From Paramacrobiotus metropolitanus (Eukaryota > Tardigrada > Eutardigrada > Parachela > Macrobiotidae): DNA of 64,000 nt. The number at the start of each line of letters is the position of its first letter. The stretch's first letter is position 1. Location of the stretch: assembly GCF_019649055.1 (NCBI RefSeq), contig NW_026570359.1, forward strand, positions 1 to 64,000, given 5' to 3'. The notes under the pieces were generated by a model. The model saw only the letters and a list, made by a program, of their open reading frames with translations. It did not search any database and was not told the DNA's origin. Below are positions 42,935 to 54,233 of the stretch, piece by piece. A program made the position numbers and the translations under genes.

Positions 42935-43193
42935 ACCCCCCACGACCACGCCCACAGCGACCACGACCACGACCGTGGTGACCACCTTTTAGAAACATTT
43001 ATTTAATGAACCCCTGAAAATTGTGAGGGTGGGTTGGGCTTGCTCAGCGAACTGCACATTTAACGGGTAGCTAAAGACAGTACGATCAGGAGCTATTCAT
43101 GTAGTGCGCCACATGTGCGGTCGCACCAGCGACCGGTGACCGGAACATGAAACCATACACTCAAAGTGACCGAAATATGAGAAAAAGCGAAGC
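42935..43193 (-). repeat. Right arm of a 7.7-kb inverted repeat
   Basis: Inverse counterpart of 35,535-35,790. It includes the CGACCACGACCACGACCGTG run and GTGACCGGAAC..ACTCAAAGTGACC. The two arms bracket the minisatellite block. Confidence 0.65.
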
Positions 43194-43395
43194 ATGGATG
43201 ACATGCAAAATTTTATTTTTATTGAGGCACGCCTTATAGTGACCATATCAGACGAAAATTATTTTAAGGTACGACGATCAGATACAACCTTCCACAAAAC
43301 TGACAATTACTGAATTTTGAGCCCAGTCCCGACTATGTGCCCTGTTCGGAAGTGAATGGTCAATAAAGTAAAACTAGGGCGTGCAGAGCACGAAC

Positions 43396-43603
43396 CAGAC
43401 CTGGGCAGTTATGGAAAATGCACCCACCGTTACAGTTAGGAGCGAGTTACGCAACTATAGACAATATATACAAATTTTGGGCGAGTTACGTTAGAGTTAA
43501 GTTTTCTGGGTAGCGAGTTACGCTACAGAGTTACGTTAAAACTCTATAACTCGCAAATAACTCGCGTTAAGTTATAGAGTTAAGTTATAACTGCCCAGGT
43601 CTG
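43396..43603. mobile_element. 208-bp hAT MITE
   Basis: The ends are CAGACCTGGGCAGTTAT and its inverse. An 8-bp target duplication GCACGAAC lies at 43,388-43,395 and 43,604-43,611. Length, CAG ends and 8-bp duplication fit the hAT superfamily. The interior contains GCGAGTTACG repeats and no frame. Confidence 0.9.
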
Positions 43604-43611
43604 GCACGAAC

Positions 43612-45000
43612 AGTCTAATTAAAAAACTGATCGATTTACTACTCTAATTGCGCGCAGCAAATACAGAGCAACTTATAACTGCAGAGCTCTGTACTTAAAC
43701 CATAGAGAGAAAAAATTCGCTGCTGTCATATATCATTTGATAATCAATAATAACAAACATATCATGCAAATAATTTGTGCGTAAGAGCATTAGTACGTTT
43801 CTTTTTGCCCTTACAACAGACAAACAAAGCGTTGTCTTGGCGGGTTGCATACATTTTCGTCTCAAGAAAAACATTACTGTATACTATGTGGCAAAACTGT
43901 GGTAATTTCTGTCAACGAACTGAGGAACCGTCCACAGCCGTAGGTATATCAGATGGGCAAATTTTGTATTTTTCACTAGCACTAGTCCGTACCTTACCAG
44001 GGCACATTTTCCGGGTTCAAAATCAGAAAAATTCCATATTTTGCAGAAACGAAGGATACTATCGTAGTATCATTAAAACATAATTTCATCTGCGGACACT
44101 CAAAGGGCGTGGCCAAACAAAATTAATTATTTCGTAACACTGCGTTCTAATGCAAAGCACTAGCGCAATACTTTTGCAGCTGTTTTTAGATTAACTTGCA
44201 GACCTAGACCAAAACTGCGAGGAATAAATAAACTGTTGATACTCAGGTCTGAATGCAAAATTAATTGCTTGCAAATACTATAGATTTTTGTAACTAGTTT
44301 TAAGGATTGAAGGATCATGATTTAACCAGCCAGTCGATCGACAATTTGTTTCTGCGGGTACAAAAGCAAAAAAATGGTTTCGACAAGGGCCGTAGTGAGG
44401 TCCGAGCGATGAGGGGTGCGCAACGGTAAAAAAATGGCTCCTCACTCCCAAACAATTGCGCCCGTAAACTCATCCCGGTCAGTTGTGTATATAGTAAACA
44501 ATGCTCTCAACCAGGGAGGGGTCGGTGCGCCGCCCACCCGTTCTTAGCCCCCTCGCTACGGCCGTGGTTACGACTGTAGCGTTTTCGCCATTGCGTCTGC
44601 TGTCGAAATCATTAACATCCGTATGCTAATGCAAAATAGCGGAAGTTTAGCAATGTAAGTATTTGACAAACAGTTGCAGCACGGAGAAACGCCGCACAGA
44701 TATTAGAACTTTTCCGGTCGGCGGCGGCCGGTGGAGGCAGTCGTAAAGATTAACTAACTCTCAGTATAAAAAATACAATAAAAGATGAGATAGCCAACGT
44801 CTTCGGTGGCGGTAAAATGGTGGTTTTAGTATTTCTTCTTAAAAAGTAATGCCAATAGCCAAATGATGTGAAAGGTTACGAGAAAATGCTCAAAATGGCC
44901 GTGGCAGACGGTAATGCCTGGAGGCTACAACGATGGTGTAAGAGACCGCTCACTCGAGGCGGGAGACACCTCTTGTGGCTTGCTCTGTCGCCCGCACGCT
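43612..45000. other. Noncoding stretch with one foldback
   Basis: GGCCGTAGTGAGG (44,388-44,400) and CCTCGCTACGGCC (44,551-44,563) form a 13-base inverted repeat with one mismatch, spanning 176 bases. No gene was recognised. Short open frames here lack support. Confidence 0.5.
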
Positions 45001-45026
45001 TATGGCCACGCCATTCGTGCCGCTCA

Positions 45027-45051
45027 TATACGCTGATAACGTCAGCGTATA
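45027..45051. repeat. Inverted repeat with CRE-like centre
   Basis: TATACGCTGA and TCAGCGTATA pair around TAACG, giving TAACGTCA at the centre. TGACCAATCAGAG follows at 45,065. Confidence 0.5.
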
Positions 45052-45448
45052 CTTTGTCTACGCTGACCAATCAGAGTTCGCTATGCACTTTGGAGGTGTG
45101 GCCCAGCGCTTACGAGCGATCCCATGCTTTGCGGTACCAGCTGTGATTCAGCTGCAGCACGCCGCGGCATTATCACGATTACACCGAGTTCGCTGGCAGC
45201 CACTTTTTCCACAGCTTTTCCGCATTGGTTTTTGTTGGTTGCTTTATTGATTCTCAGTAAAGGAGGTATTTGCTCCCATTTTGCTCTTTGCTTCTGTGTC
45301 ATATCTGACATGGTAGCAGATGCGTTCGGTTTTCCTTCCACGAACCTCTGAATCCCCAGTGGAGGCATATTTTCGGTCGAAGGAATAACACGGCAACTAT
45401 AAGTAGTTCCGTGCCTTGCGACATTTCCTGCATCATACGGGCTTCACT

Positions 45449-45504
45449 GGAAGCCTGCTACGCGTCGGATTAATTATGGGCGTCGGAAGCCTGCTACGCG
45501 TCGG
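45449..45504 (+). repeat. 20-bp direct repeat
   Basis: GGAAGCCTGCTACGCGTCGG occurs at 45,449 and again at 45,485, just upstream of a TATAAG at 45,514. Confidence 0.7.
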
Positions 45505-45922
45505 GTCGTCGCCTATAAGTAGGCGCCCCGCAGCTTTGGCTCCCCGCGCAAAAACTGCGTTCGGTACGTCGCTGACCTATCCATTGCGCCCTATCGGGTA
45601 CGCTGCGGCCCTCACGGTTGAAGAGGGTGAAGTGGACGACGGAGCAGCACTGTCTGGACGATAAACCGACCGGTAAGACCTGCTGTGACGCGTAGGTTTT
45701 CGTAGAACCCGAAAAGTTTTGCGAACCTTCAACTTCAAAAATTAATAACGTTTGAACCTTTCATCCGATCAGCATAAAAATTGCTTTTTCGGGAAGAGCG
45801 TAAAAAGTAGTCCTAGAACCGACTGTTTTTACTTTCGTAAAATTATTTACCGAATTTTTACGGATTTTTTGGCGTAAAAACACCGCCATTTTGTCCAGCC
45901 AGAATTTTCGCGAAAAGTCGCT

Positions 45923-45996
45923 TGACGTCAGTGTGGTTTATTTCCTTTAAAAATTGACCAATCAGAACACGTGAGAAACTTCCCCATGCTATAAGG
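45923..45996 (+). promoter_or_regulatory. Promoter-like CRE, CCAAT and TATA cluster upstream of gag
   Basis: TGACGTCA (45,923-45,930), CCAAT within TTGACCAATCAGA (45,958-45,962) and TATAAGG (45,990-45,996) occur in the order and spacing of an RNA polymerase II promoter. The Gag ATG lies about 250 bases downstream. Whether this is the U3 of a 5' LTR cannot be tested, because the 3' LTR is lost. Confidence 0.5.
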
Positions 45997-46244
45997 CTCG
46001 TAATGAGTCATATTGTTTTTTAAATTTTGCTCACGGCACGCTACTCGTGACGTAGAGCTAATCGCAAGACCACTAAGTACGTGACTTCACACTGGTCAGT
46101 AACGTAACATAGGACCATAGGAAACTAACGCTAAACCTGAGCTCTGGCGCACCTGACCAGCATCGACCCGCGATCCAGACCAGAGCCAACGTTCGGGTCC
46201 TGACCCAAAGACCAAGACCAAAGATTTTTTTAAGTCCCAGTACC

Positions 46245-47206
46245 ATGGGCCAGATTGAAAGCGCCTTGGCCAAGGTGATGCCATACACCAGCCATGAACA
46301 GCTCAAACGGAGACTGTTCAGTTCTATGGACGGGCGCAAGACCAACGACTACACCAAGCCTTTAGGTAAAAACTACTCTAAGCGCGGTGCGGCGGGGCGA
46401 TACACATTTCGCGCCGCCGGTCAGGCTGATTCCGACCCGGACCAGCCAAACTCGACCGGCTTAACGAATTCGGTCGATTCTAAGGAAAGGCGGGACAAAC
46501 AAATCCTGCCACCCGACTTGGACACAAGTGGGGAAAGCCTCGACGCCACCATGGACGACACATTCCTGGAAGCGCGCGAGGCGCTGTCCGCGGCCAACTC
46601 GCCGAAGGACAGCCAACCTAGTGCTGATAACTCGGTCCAGGCCACTTTGTACCTCTAGACTTGGCGCACCAACCGGCCATACCTGGTCCGGGCCAAGTCC
46701 AACTTGAGGCGCCAACGGTGGCCACAAGTGAGGATAAGACACGCCATACTGGACCCGGTGCCGATAACTAGGTCCGAGCCAACCTTGTCACCCAGGGCCC
46801 GACAGTAAGTTGGACCAAACCTGGTCCGGACCGGGCCCAGCCTGAGGCACCAACAGTGACCAAAGGTGGGGACAAGGCGCAGGATCAAGGCCAAAAGCCT
46901 GGTCCTAAGGCACATGACCAGGGCCAACCGCTCATGCGTCAGTCGCCAATCATGTTCGAAGCCAATGGCTCGAACCAATTAACGCCGTCACCAACCAATG
47001 ACGCCATCGGCGCGCCAGGCCGGTCCAAATCGGACCCGGACCTTCCACCATTGGCCCTGGGACATTTGGGCAGGACCACAGCAGGCATTGACTTGAACCA
47101 GTCTGCCTTCGACATAAGCCGCGTCACATTCAGCCCAGACAAGCTGCAACCCCGCCGGAGGAAATCGAAGAAGTCGAAACCCTCAGGACCAGAGTGCGGG
47201 ACCTGA
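46245..47206 (+). pseudogene. gag: Gag N-terminal region starting MGQ
   Basis: The frame 46,245-46,658 starts MGQIES, which fits an N-myristoylation signal (Gly2, Ser6), as in many retroviral Gags. It is basic then acidic and ends at a TAG. Reading resumes in the next frame, with one TAG near 46,768, through a Pro/Gly/Lys-rich linker (46,856-47,206). It then shifts again near 47,150 into the coiled-coil region. No matrix fold can be recognised by eye. Confidence 0.6.
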
Positions 47207-48417
47207 CCAAGCAGCTTGTTGCCGCAAATGTCGTGGCCCTATCAGCAGAGGAACACATGAACGACATGATCGAGAAGTACAAGACCCTCGCATTCAAATC
47301 GGATGCAGAGGCAAAACGTGCCTTGGCCCTACAGGCCCAGGCCCAACTTGAGTTGACCAAACTCAAGCTGGCCGCGTGTCCTGACGCTGAGCGAGAACAG
47401 CTGAACAAGGGCATACATTGCCTAGAAGTGGCGGTGGCGGGGCTGGAATTTATATTCGCCTCAACGAGGACCGAGCTGACCCAGGCCAAGAATGGCGTGA
47501 TGCAGGCCAGGGCCACTATTGACCAAACCGATGAGGAGACGGACCGTCTCCAGAACGAAAACGACCGCCTAACCGACGATCTGGCCAACCTGCAGGACGA
47601 GACCAACGCCCTGCGCAATGGCTACAACATGCTGCAACAGAACTACCAAACCTTGTTGCAAGCAACCCAACCTGGAGGACAGTGGGACCAAACGGCACGC
47701 CACTTGGAAGTACAAAATGTGCAACTCAAGCAGCAGAGTGCTGCTCTTCAGGACCAGCTCCGGACCGAGTCAACGGCTCGGGCCCAAATGGCGGAAAACA
47801 GCGCCATTGGACAGCAAAACTTTGTTCAATTGAAGCAGGCCTTCGCCCAAGCCAAACTGGTGATCCAAGGCCAACATGAACGGATCATCAACCTGGAGGC
47901 CAACAACGCCAGCCTGGTTAAAGACTACCAGGCGGCCACTCAACGAATCACCCAACTTAACGAGGACCTAGAAAGGCTAAGCACGGAGAACGCCTGCTTA
48001 GATGCGGAAAAATCTCATCTCGAGAATTTACATTCCGAGATGTCCGCAGAACCACCCTCATTCCATACCTTTCAGGACTCGGATACACAGCGTCGACAAG
48101 CCAAAGTCGACGAGGCGCTGCGGCAGGACCAACGGTTATACCAGCAGCCAGTGTATCACCAGCAGCGTTACCACGCTAACGTACTCCAAACGGAACCATC
48201 AACGGGACAACCGCATCGTGGGCCAATCATACCGGCGCCCTCGAGTCCCGTGAACCAGAGATCATCAACGGCGACACCAACGGTGCCGCCACAACCGGTC
48301 CCGACAACTACCTCAGTCACTATGGGTCCAACGACCGTAGTGACGCCAGCCACACAGACGCAACCGTCTGTGCCAACATGGCCATTCAGCTTTGGCCCGA
48401 ACCAGCCGACGTCTTAG
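47194..48417 (+). pseudogene. gag: Gag coiled-coil region
   Basis: This 407-codon frame is dominated by heptad-like helices rich in Leu, Glu, Gln, Asn and Ala (TDDLANLQDETNALRNGY, then QLNEDLERLSTENACLDAEK). A Pro/Thr/Gln-rich tail follows. Several hundred residues of coiled coil are unusual for a gypsy Gag. The frame stops at a TAG (48,415-48,417). Reading continues in the same frame without shift to 49,548, so this is a nonsense mutation or a leaky stop. Confidence 0.65.
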
Positions 48418-48555
48418 AACCAGATACCGAGCCACGGATTCTTCGGGTCAAGCTCACTTTATCCGAACCTGAACCCCAACCCGAGCTCATACTTTGGCTC
48501 GGGCCAGGCTCCAACCAGCGGCGCGGATCCAAACCGGACCAACCCGCCGAGCCCA

Positions 48556-49548
48556 ATGTTCGCGTTCGGACAGATGGGAGGCCAAAGTGGCACACCAACG
48601 GTGCAAATGCCACCCATAGGCCAACTTAGCCTAACTGGCCCTCCTATCTCAACGGCAGCCCCAACGGGCCAAGCCCAGCCACAACAGGGCCAAGGTGTGC
48701 CCCCGGGCCAGCCCCAGGGCCAGAGTGTCCCTCACCCACCCGGCGCCGGGCCAACGGCCGCGGCACCACCCGGACCGGAGCCAAACCAGGGCCAGAATGC
48801 GCCCACATTGGCCCAATTACCTAACAAAACATACGGATGGATGGCGTCCAACGGAGCCATTCAATATATCCCCGGCCCAGCGTCAAAGACACTGCAGCCG
48901 CCACCACAAGTGTTGGTACTGCAGATAACGCCTGCACCTTCGCCAAGGGCCAGTCCACCACTCAATAATCTGGAGGCCATCGACCGCTACGCGAAAGCCA
49001 CTGCAAAGGCCAACAACCGTACCGCCATGCCACCCTTTGACGGCGACAAAACCATGGTCAAGGGATGGATTGCACAGGTTAGAAGGATCTGTAAGCAGTC
49101 CTCCGACTTAAATAAGCCGGACCCTGACTTCATGAGCCGAATCTACGGCGCCTTGACCAAACCGGTCAAAGAGTGGTACATGGGCCAGAGCAACCGCGAA
49201 GAAGGCGATGGCTACACGGTCGAAGAATGGCTCCAGAAGTTCCCGGAGCGATATGGCGACGACAACCAGCAAGCCAACGCCCTGGGCGAAATTACGAACC
49301 GTTTCTACTGGCACGGTTCGGAAACACTAGAACAATATTACGATTCAATCCTGACTCTCCAGGCCCGCGCCAACTTGGACGACACCATGACTCTGCACTT
49401 CTTAAAAATCAACGTGCACGAGCCCGAACTGCGCCGCGCTTTGGACATTAGACTGCCGAAGTCCCCGACAGAATTTCGGGACTACATCCGGCAGTTCGCG
49501 TCAGGAAAACCCAGTACGACGGGAAGGCGGGCCAAGAATACCCGGTAA
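48556..49548 (+). pseudogene. gag: Gag capsid (retrotransposon gag domain)
   Basis: After a Pro/Gln/Gly-rich lead (to about residue 150), the part from PPFDGDKTMVKGWIAQV through IYGALTKPVKEWYMGQ, EWLQKFPERYGD and LEQYYDSILTLQ fits the retrotrans_gag capsid domain of Ty3/gypsy elements, which assembles the particle shell. The frame ends by a frameshift near 49,505. The following frame holds the linker to the nucleocapsid-like part. Confidence 0.8.
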
Positions 49549-49628
49549 TACGGGCGGCCATACCCACGCCACAAGCCCAAGTCGTACCTCGCCAGCCAAC
49601 ACCGCCGACTTACTATCCCCCACACCAG

Positions 49629-50381
49629 ATGATCTCACCACAACCACAGGTGAATCCATCATACGCCGCTATCGCGGCTATGAACCTCAACTCCCCCCAA
49701 CGGGGGACCACACCGCCTAACGGTGGTGGTGGTGGCTATGGCCAGGCCCCGAGCCAGGGTAACTTTGGCTATGGCCAGGGGAATAGCGGCGGAACACCAA
49801 GAGGCGGATACTCTGGTGGCCAGAACGCCAGCTTCAGCGGAAAGCGAGGCGGCAACTACAATGGCCCCAGACGCAACAACCAGAGGCAAGGAGGCAGCGG
49901 AGGTCAAACCGACCAAAGCTAAGCACAAAACTCCGCAGAGGCTCGCAAGTCGGACGATATGTACATCGACCGCATCGAACGAATTTTCGAAAGGTTGGCA
50001 AGGGACAAAGCCATTACTTGCAACTTCTGTCTCTGGAAAAACCACAAGACCAATCCCAACCGGAATTGGGTCCTGGATTGGCGCGAGCGGTATATGAAGG
50101 GATACCCGACAGGGGCACAAAATCCCAACCGCTTCGGCCTGGTGCCACCCAGACAAACCCGACCACAACGTGGTAGTGGGGGGAACGGCACCCGTAGGCA
50201 GTCCACCGGCTCAGGAAGCGGGTCCGGTGGCGGAAACCGGCAAAACGGCGGACCACGCGGATTTCAAACACCCGCGACCGAACGGACCGCCTTACCGCCG
50301 CTGACCGACCAGCAGTTGCACCCAGCCAACAACATTGGCGGCGGCTCTAACCGGGCCAGTCCAACTGCGGGAAACGCTTAA
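49629..50381 (+). pseudogene. gag: Gag nucleocapsid-like Gly/Arg-rich region
   Basis: Gly/Asn/Arg-rich sequence (GGGGGYGQAP, KRGGNYNGPRRNNQRQGG) is followed, after an in-frame TAA at about 49,920, by an ATG at 49,959. The next segment reads IFERLARDKAITCNFCLWKN, with a CX2C..H partial zinc motif, then another Ser/Gly/Arg-rich tail. RGG-like segments and the partial knuckle suggest binding of genomic RNA. The usual CCHC knuckle is absent. Confidence 0.6.
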
Positions 50382-51187
50382 GGCCAGGGAGTAACGGCAA
50401 CTCACCTGACCTATTACCGGAGCCCAAACCGCCGGATATAACTAACCCCCTTGTTCAATTAACCCAAGCTGCTAGCAGTGCAGCGGATCCGGAACCGGAC
50501 GCCCAGAGGCCCGCCGGCGGATTCAGGTTTAGCGCCCAACCGGCGATTAAACCACATGGCCCTAGAGGTGCGATCATGCCAGGACGCGTAGAAGTCGCGC
50601 CTGGATTGTTTGGCCCTAGAGTTGAGGCCAAACCGACAGTCGTCCAGCTGGCGACCAAGTAGTTTTTCGGAGCCGGGACTATTGTCCAGGCCAACCGATC
50701 ACGTGGGAAAGCGAGACGTCGCACCACGAACATGACGTACCCCAGATCGGCGTCAGAATCATCCTCATCCGACAGTGCACCGGAGGGATGGTCCGTACAA
50801 AATACGGTCAGCGAGGTTGATCCACCAGAGGAGTGGACAGCCGAACCTCTCGAGGCGTCAAGTCCCCGGACATGCTGGCCCCAGACCGGTGGACGACCCC
50901 TCGGATCCGCACCAACAGCGCGGACCATTAACAACTCACGGACTCGCCCAAATCAAAAGCAGATGTTCTCGACCATAAGGGAAGCAGGGACATTGCCACG
51001 GCAAGAGTCCGTCCAACAGAAGCTCCTAACACCCATGGACGCTTCTATTGATCCAGGACCAGTGTCGCTAACCCCCATTATACCGGTGATGCGGGAAGTG
51101 ACAGTTGGTCTTGACGAGAACTGGAAACCGAAGACCGTTTGAGCCTGAACACACTCGGTCCAAATTGGACCAGTCCACACGCTCGCC
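50382..51187 (+). pseudogene. pol: Gag-Pol linker / start of Pol
   Basis: Frame 2 reads on from about 50,370 with a TAG near 50,660. It includes a Ser/Glu/Asp-rich part (50,732-51,142) and two TGA codons just before the protease. It is low complexity and has no recognised domain. Confidence 0.5.
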
Positions 51188-51526
51188 ATGCTGGACACTG
51201 GAGCGGAGACTTCCCTCATCACCCAGCAATTCTGCACCGCCAATGGCATCAAAATGGAGCCATTAGGACGGAACACCAAAATCCTTAATGTCGGCAGTCA
51301 AACCACCTTTGTGGTCTCCCATTGCTGCACCGTAACGGTGACACTGCATGGATATAAAAGCCACCACACGTTCTTCGTCCAACCTAAGACCACGGACGTG
51401 CAAGTCATACTTGGATGTGATTACCTTCACTCCAAGTTCACGTTCATCCTGAAGCCAAACAAAGAAATCTTTTGGGACGCGGTAAAGTCAATCCCGATAC
51501 CAGAAGAACCGGGACCCGAGAACTAA
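51188..51526 (+). pseudogene. pol: Retroviral-type aspartic protease
   Basis: The frame starts inside the domain. MLDTGAETSLI carries the catalytic DTGA. A flap-like GSQTTFVVSH region and the ILGCDYL motif follow, in the order of retropepsins that cleave Gag-Pol. The 112 codons end at a TAA, after which the same frame continues, so the stop is internal to Pol. Confidence 0.85.
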
Positions 51527-53424
51527 GTGAGGATAAATCGGCTTCGCGAACCGGCTGTCCAAGCTTTTACCTGTTCGGAATGCCTGGACACCATCGATAG
51601 CCTCGTCTGGAAACTGCGCGTCCATAATGCCATAGAGCGCTACATGAACCAATTTCGCTCTGGCATACTCAAGCCAAATCACGGGATAGTAAAGACTATC
51701 CCGATACCAGAGGCACCGGCCCAACGGCCGGCGCCCGACAGAGAAATTAAGGAGAACCTGGTCCAGCGATACAAGACATGGTTCATTGGAGTACGAAGCT
51801 TCCTCCAGTACCGCGCTGACCGACTTCTTGCCCTAGAAGAGGGCTGGCTTGAAGAAAAAGGCGTGTCACTAACGTGGCCGCAAATAGCCGCTGAATATGG
51901 ACCGTTTGCCCAAGAAATGGACAAACTACTCGAAGAGGGATCATTATGGGAGGACGGACGTCTAGCCCTGTTGTGGGAATAGAAAGAGTACCACATGGAA
52001 ATGCCGAAGGCACTCCAACGGATGTACCCTGACCTCTTCGATGAAATCATAAAACTTCATAAGCGTATGGCCAACACCCTGGCGTCACCGTCAGCATATG
52101 GCCGAAATACGACTTGTCCGTGACCAACGTCAGGACCATACCGGAACCATTACCAGAAGCTGCACCGCACATAGCGACAAGAGTGCGCTTCAATTATGGC
52201 CCACACCCGGAACAGGGAGGCCATAGGAAGGACACCAGCCAAACGCAGGACTCTTCAACGGAGGAAGTCCAACTGACTTGTCCTCTATGTGGAGACGGCG
52301 TTGAAGCGATAATACGAGCCATACAGACCCGTGCTGCTCAGCGGTGGACAGGAGGCCGACCAGCCTCACCACTCCCTAACGGGGACCGTCCAACCACACC
52401 GGTTGACTCAGAGGAACCTGAGAGGCAAGAAGTCGAAACCGAGTCGCCAGAGAACCGAGAAGCGGATCTCTCGACTACACCGGCACCAACGGTGACCGGC
52501 GGCTCGCTAACCTCTAACGAGGACAAAGGCGAGCCAAAGCCAGAGCAGGACGACAAACCCAAGTCTACCGACTCGGACGTCCAAAGCTCGAGCGACTCAC
52601 CGGACACTGACTCCGACAACCAATCATCGGAGGAGTCCAGTGATGATGAAGACGACCCAACCATTCGCCAACTTCGGGCCGAAGCACCCACCATTCGCCG
52701 AACCAGACTACAACGGCGAATGGAAGGCCTTAAAGAAGAAAAAGAAGTTGTCTTCGTCCATAAGCGGTACACCATACCAGCCTACTCATCCTGCTGGGTT
52801 AAGGTCCGCACATACAGAACTATGGATCCAAAGCGTCCGATCCACTTTAACTCGTTACGACGACCACACCGCCAACTCCTACCGGTCGAGGCGGAGGTAG
52901 AAACACGTCAGGACGAGTACGCGTGGATCCAGATCCAAAATAAGTCTTTACGCGACCAAGTCCTCCGTAAAGGTGCAAGAATCGGCCATATGTATTATAG
53001 CGATATATATGAGCCAGACATCAGAGAGGACGGCGTGGATTGGTCCATACCAAACGCCAGCGCCTTACCATGGCCAAAGGAGGCGGGACACAATCCTAAG
53101 AGACAACGCACCATAACTGACTACGCAAAGGTCCGGGCAACTGTAAAAGTGGAGCTCCCACCGGAGTCTATCACACCGGTCCAAGTCAGCATCAACTCCG
53201 CCGTTGACCCAAGGCAGAAACTCATGTATCTTGGAAACCAGGACACCAAACGGAGTCTGGCCATGCTCGACGGACCAGTCCAGCATGACGGCAGAAATTT
53301 CACCATATTGGTCTCGAACTACTCGAAAGAAACCCATATACTCCGCAAAGGAGTGGACATGGGCCGAGTAGAGCCATATGAAGAGGCCACGGACGAAGAA
53401 TTCGCCCAGATCAAATCCCTCTAA
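51527..53424 (+). pseudogene. pol: Pol spacer with CXXC motifs and acidic region
   Basis: 51,527-51,982 carries FTCSECLDT and a helical segment. 52,114-53,424 (436 codons) carries CPLCGDGVEAI, a Ser/Asp/Glu-rich patch (SSSDSPDTDSDN) and then a folded-looking part (VKVRTYRTMDPKRPIHFNSL, ILRKGVDMGRVEPY) that leads into RT. The same order is found at 333-1,900 in the giant element, so this ~600-residue insert between protease and RT is typical of the lineage. Confidence 0.7.
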
Positions 53425-54220
53425 ACCGGAGAGGAAGATCCAGAAGTGGAAAGCGAAATCCGCGCCCACATCGCCAACGCACATTTTGGCGACCACCTGA
53501 CCGAGGAGCAAACTGCTCTACTCCGTCAGGATTTATAAGAACTCAGGGCCCTATTCCCCACGTCCAAAAAGCCTTACGGTGACGTTAAGGAAGTGACCCA
53601 CGTCATAGAAGTTGGCGACGCTGCACCGATCAAGATGAACCCAACCCGAACAAGTTGGAAGGGACGCGAGTTCATTAATAAGCACGTCCAGGAAATGCTG
53701 GACCAAGGCGTGATCGAACCGTCCATGGCAGCGTGGAGTTTCCCAGTGGTCCTCGCTTCGAAGAAAAACGGCGACGAAACCATGGGCACCCGATTCTGCA
53801 TAAACTACATAAAGCTGAACTCGGTGACCAAGAAGAACAATTATCCATTGCCCAATCCAGATGAACTTCTGGACCAGTGTGCAGGCAACGCCTACTACGG
53901 CAAGGTAGATTGTCAGTCCGGATTCTGGCAAATCCCTATGGACCCAGCGTCCATGGACTACACTACCTTTGTTACTCCAGATGGGAACTCAGGGCCATAT
54001 TACCGGTTCAAACGAATGTACCGGTTCAAACGAATGTACCGGTTCAAACGGTTCAATGTACCAGTTCAAACGAATGCCGTTTGGCGTCTGCAATGGGCCA
54101 GCCACATTCCAAACGACAATGGACAAGATTATGGCGCCAGCACGCAAGAAAGGTGGCGTCTTCGCATACTTCGACAACGTGATATTCTTCGGCAAAACCT
54201 TCGACGAATTCAGGCAAGCG
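53425..54220 (+). pseudogene. pol: Reverse transcriptase, truncated and catalytically dead
   Basis: The frame continues from the spacer through TAA codons at 53,422 and about 53,536. The fingers and palm are readable (TRTSWKGREFI, CINYIKLNSV, DCQSGFWQIPMD). Near 54,003-54,076 an 18-base unit (TACCGGTTCAAACGAATG) is tandemly repeated with an extra four bases, shifting the frame. The catalytic box is YFDN, with Asn in place of the second Asp. Homology ends at FDEFRQA (about 54,220), where polymerase B sequence begins. Confidence 0.85.
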
Positions 54221-54233
54221 TCACTTTAATTGA

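Larger units (their letters stand above)
45001..54220 (+). mobile_element. Second gypsy-type element of the same lineage, 3'-truncated
   Basis: Order: promoter-like region, Gag (46,245-50,381), protease, Cys/acidic spacer and RT. RT is very similar to the first element (shared runs such as TRTSWKGREFI and CINYIKLN). Gag and protease, missing from the first copy's window portion, are present here. Homology stops at about 54,220 inside RT; RNase H, integrase and everything downstream are gone. Numerous stops and frameshifts show an old inactive copy. The left boundary is uncertain; it is set where LTR/leader-like sequence begins. Confidence 0.7.

Noticed and set aside
44868-45664. Several 60-95-codon frames upstream of the second element
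   Set aside because: They overlap on both strands in a region with LTR/promoter features. No protein similarity is recognisable.
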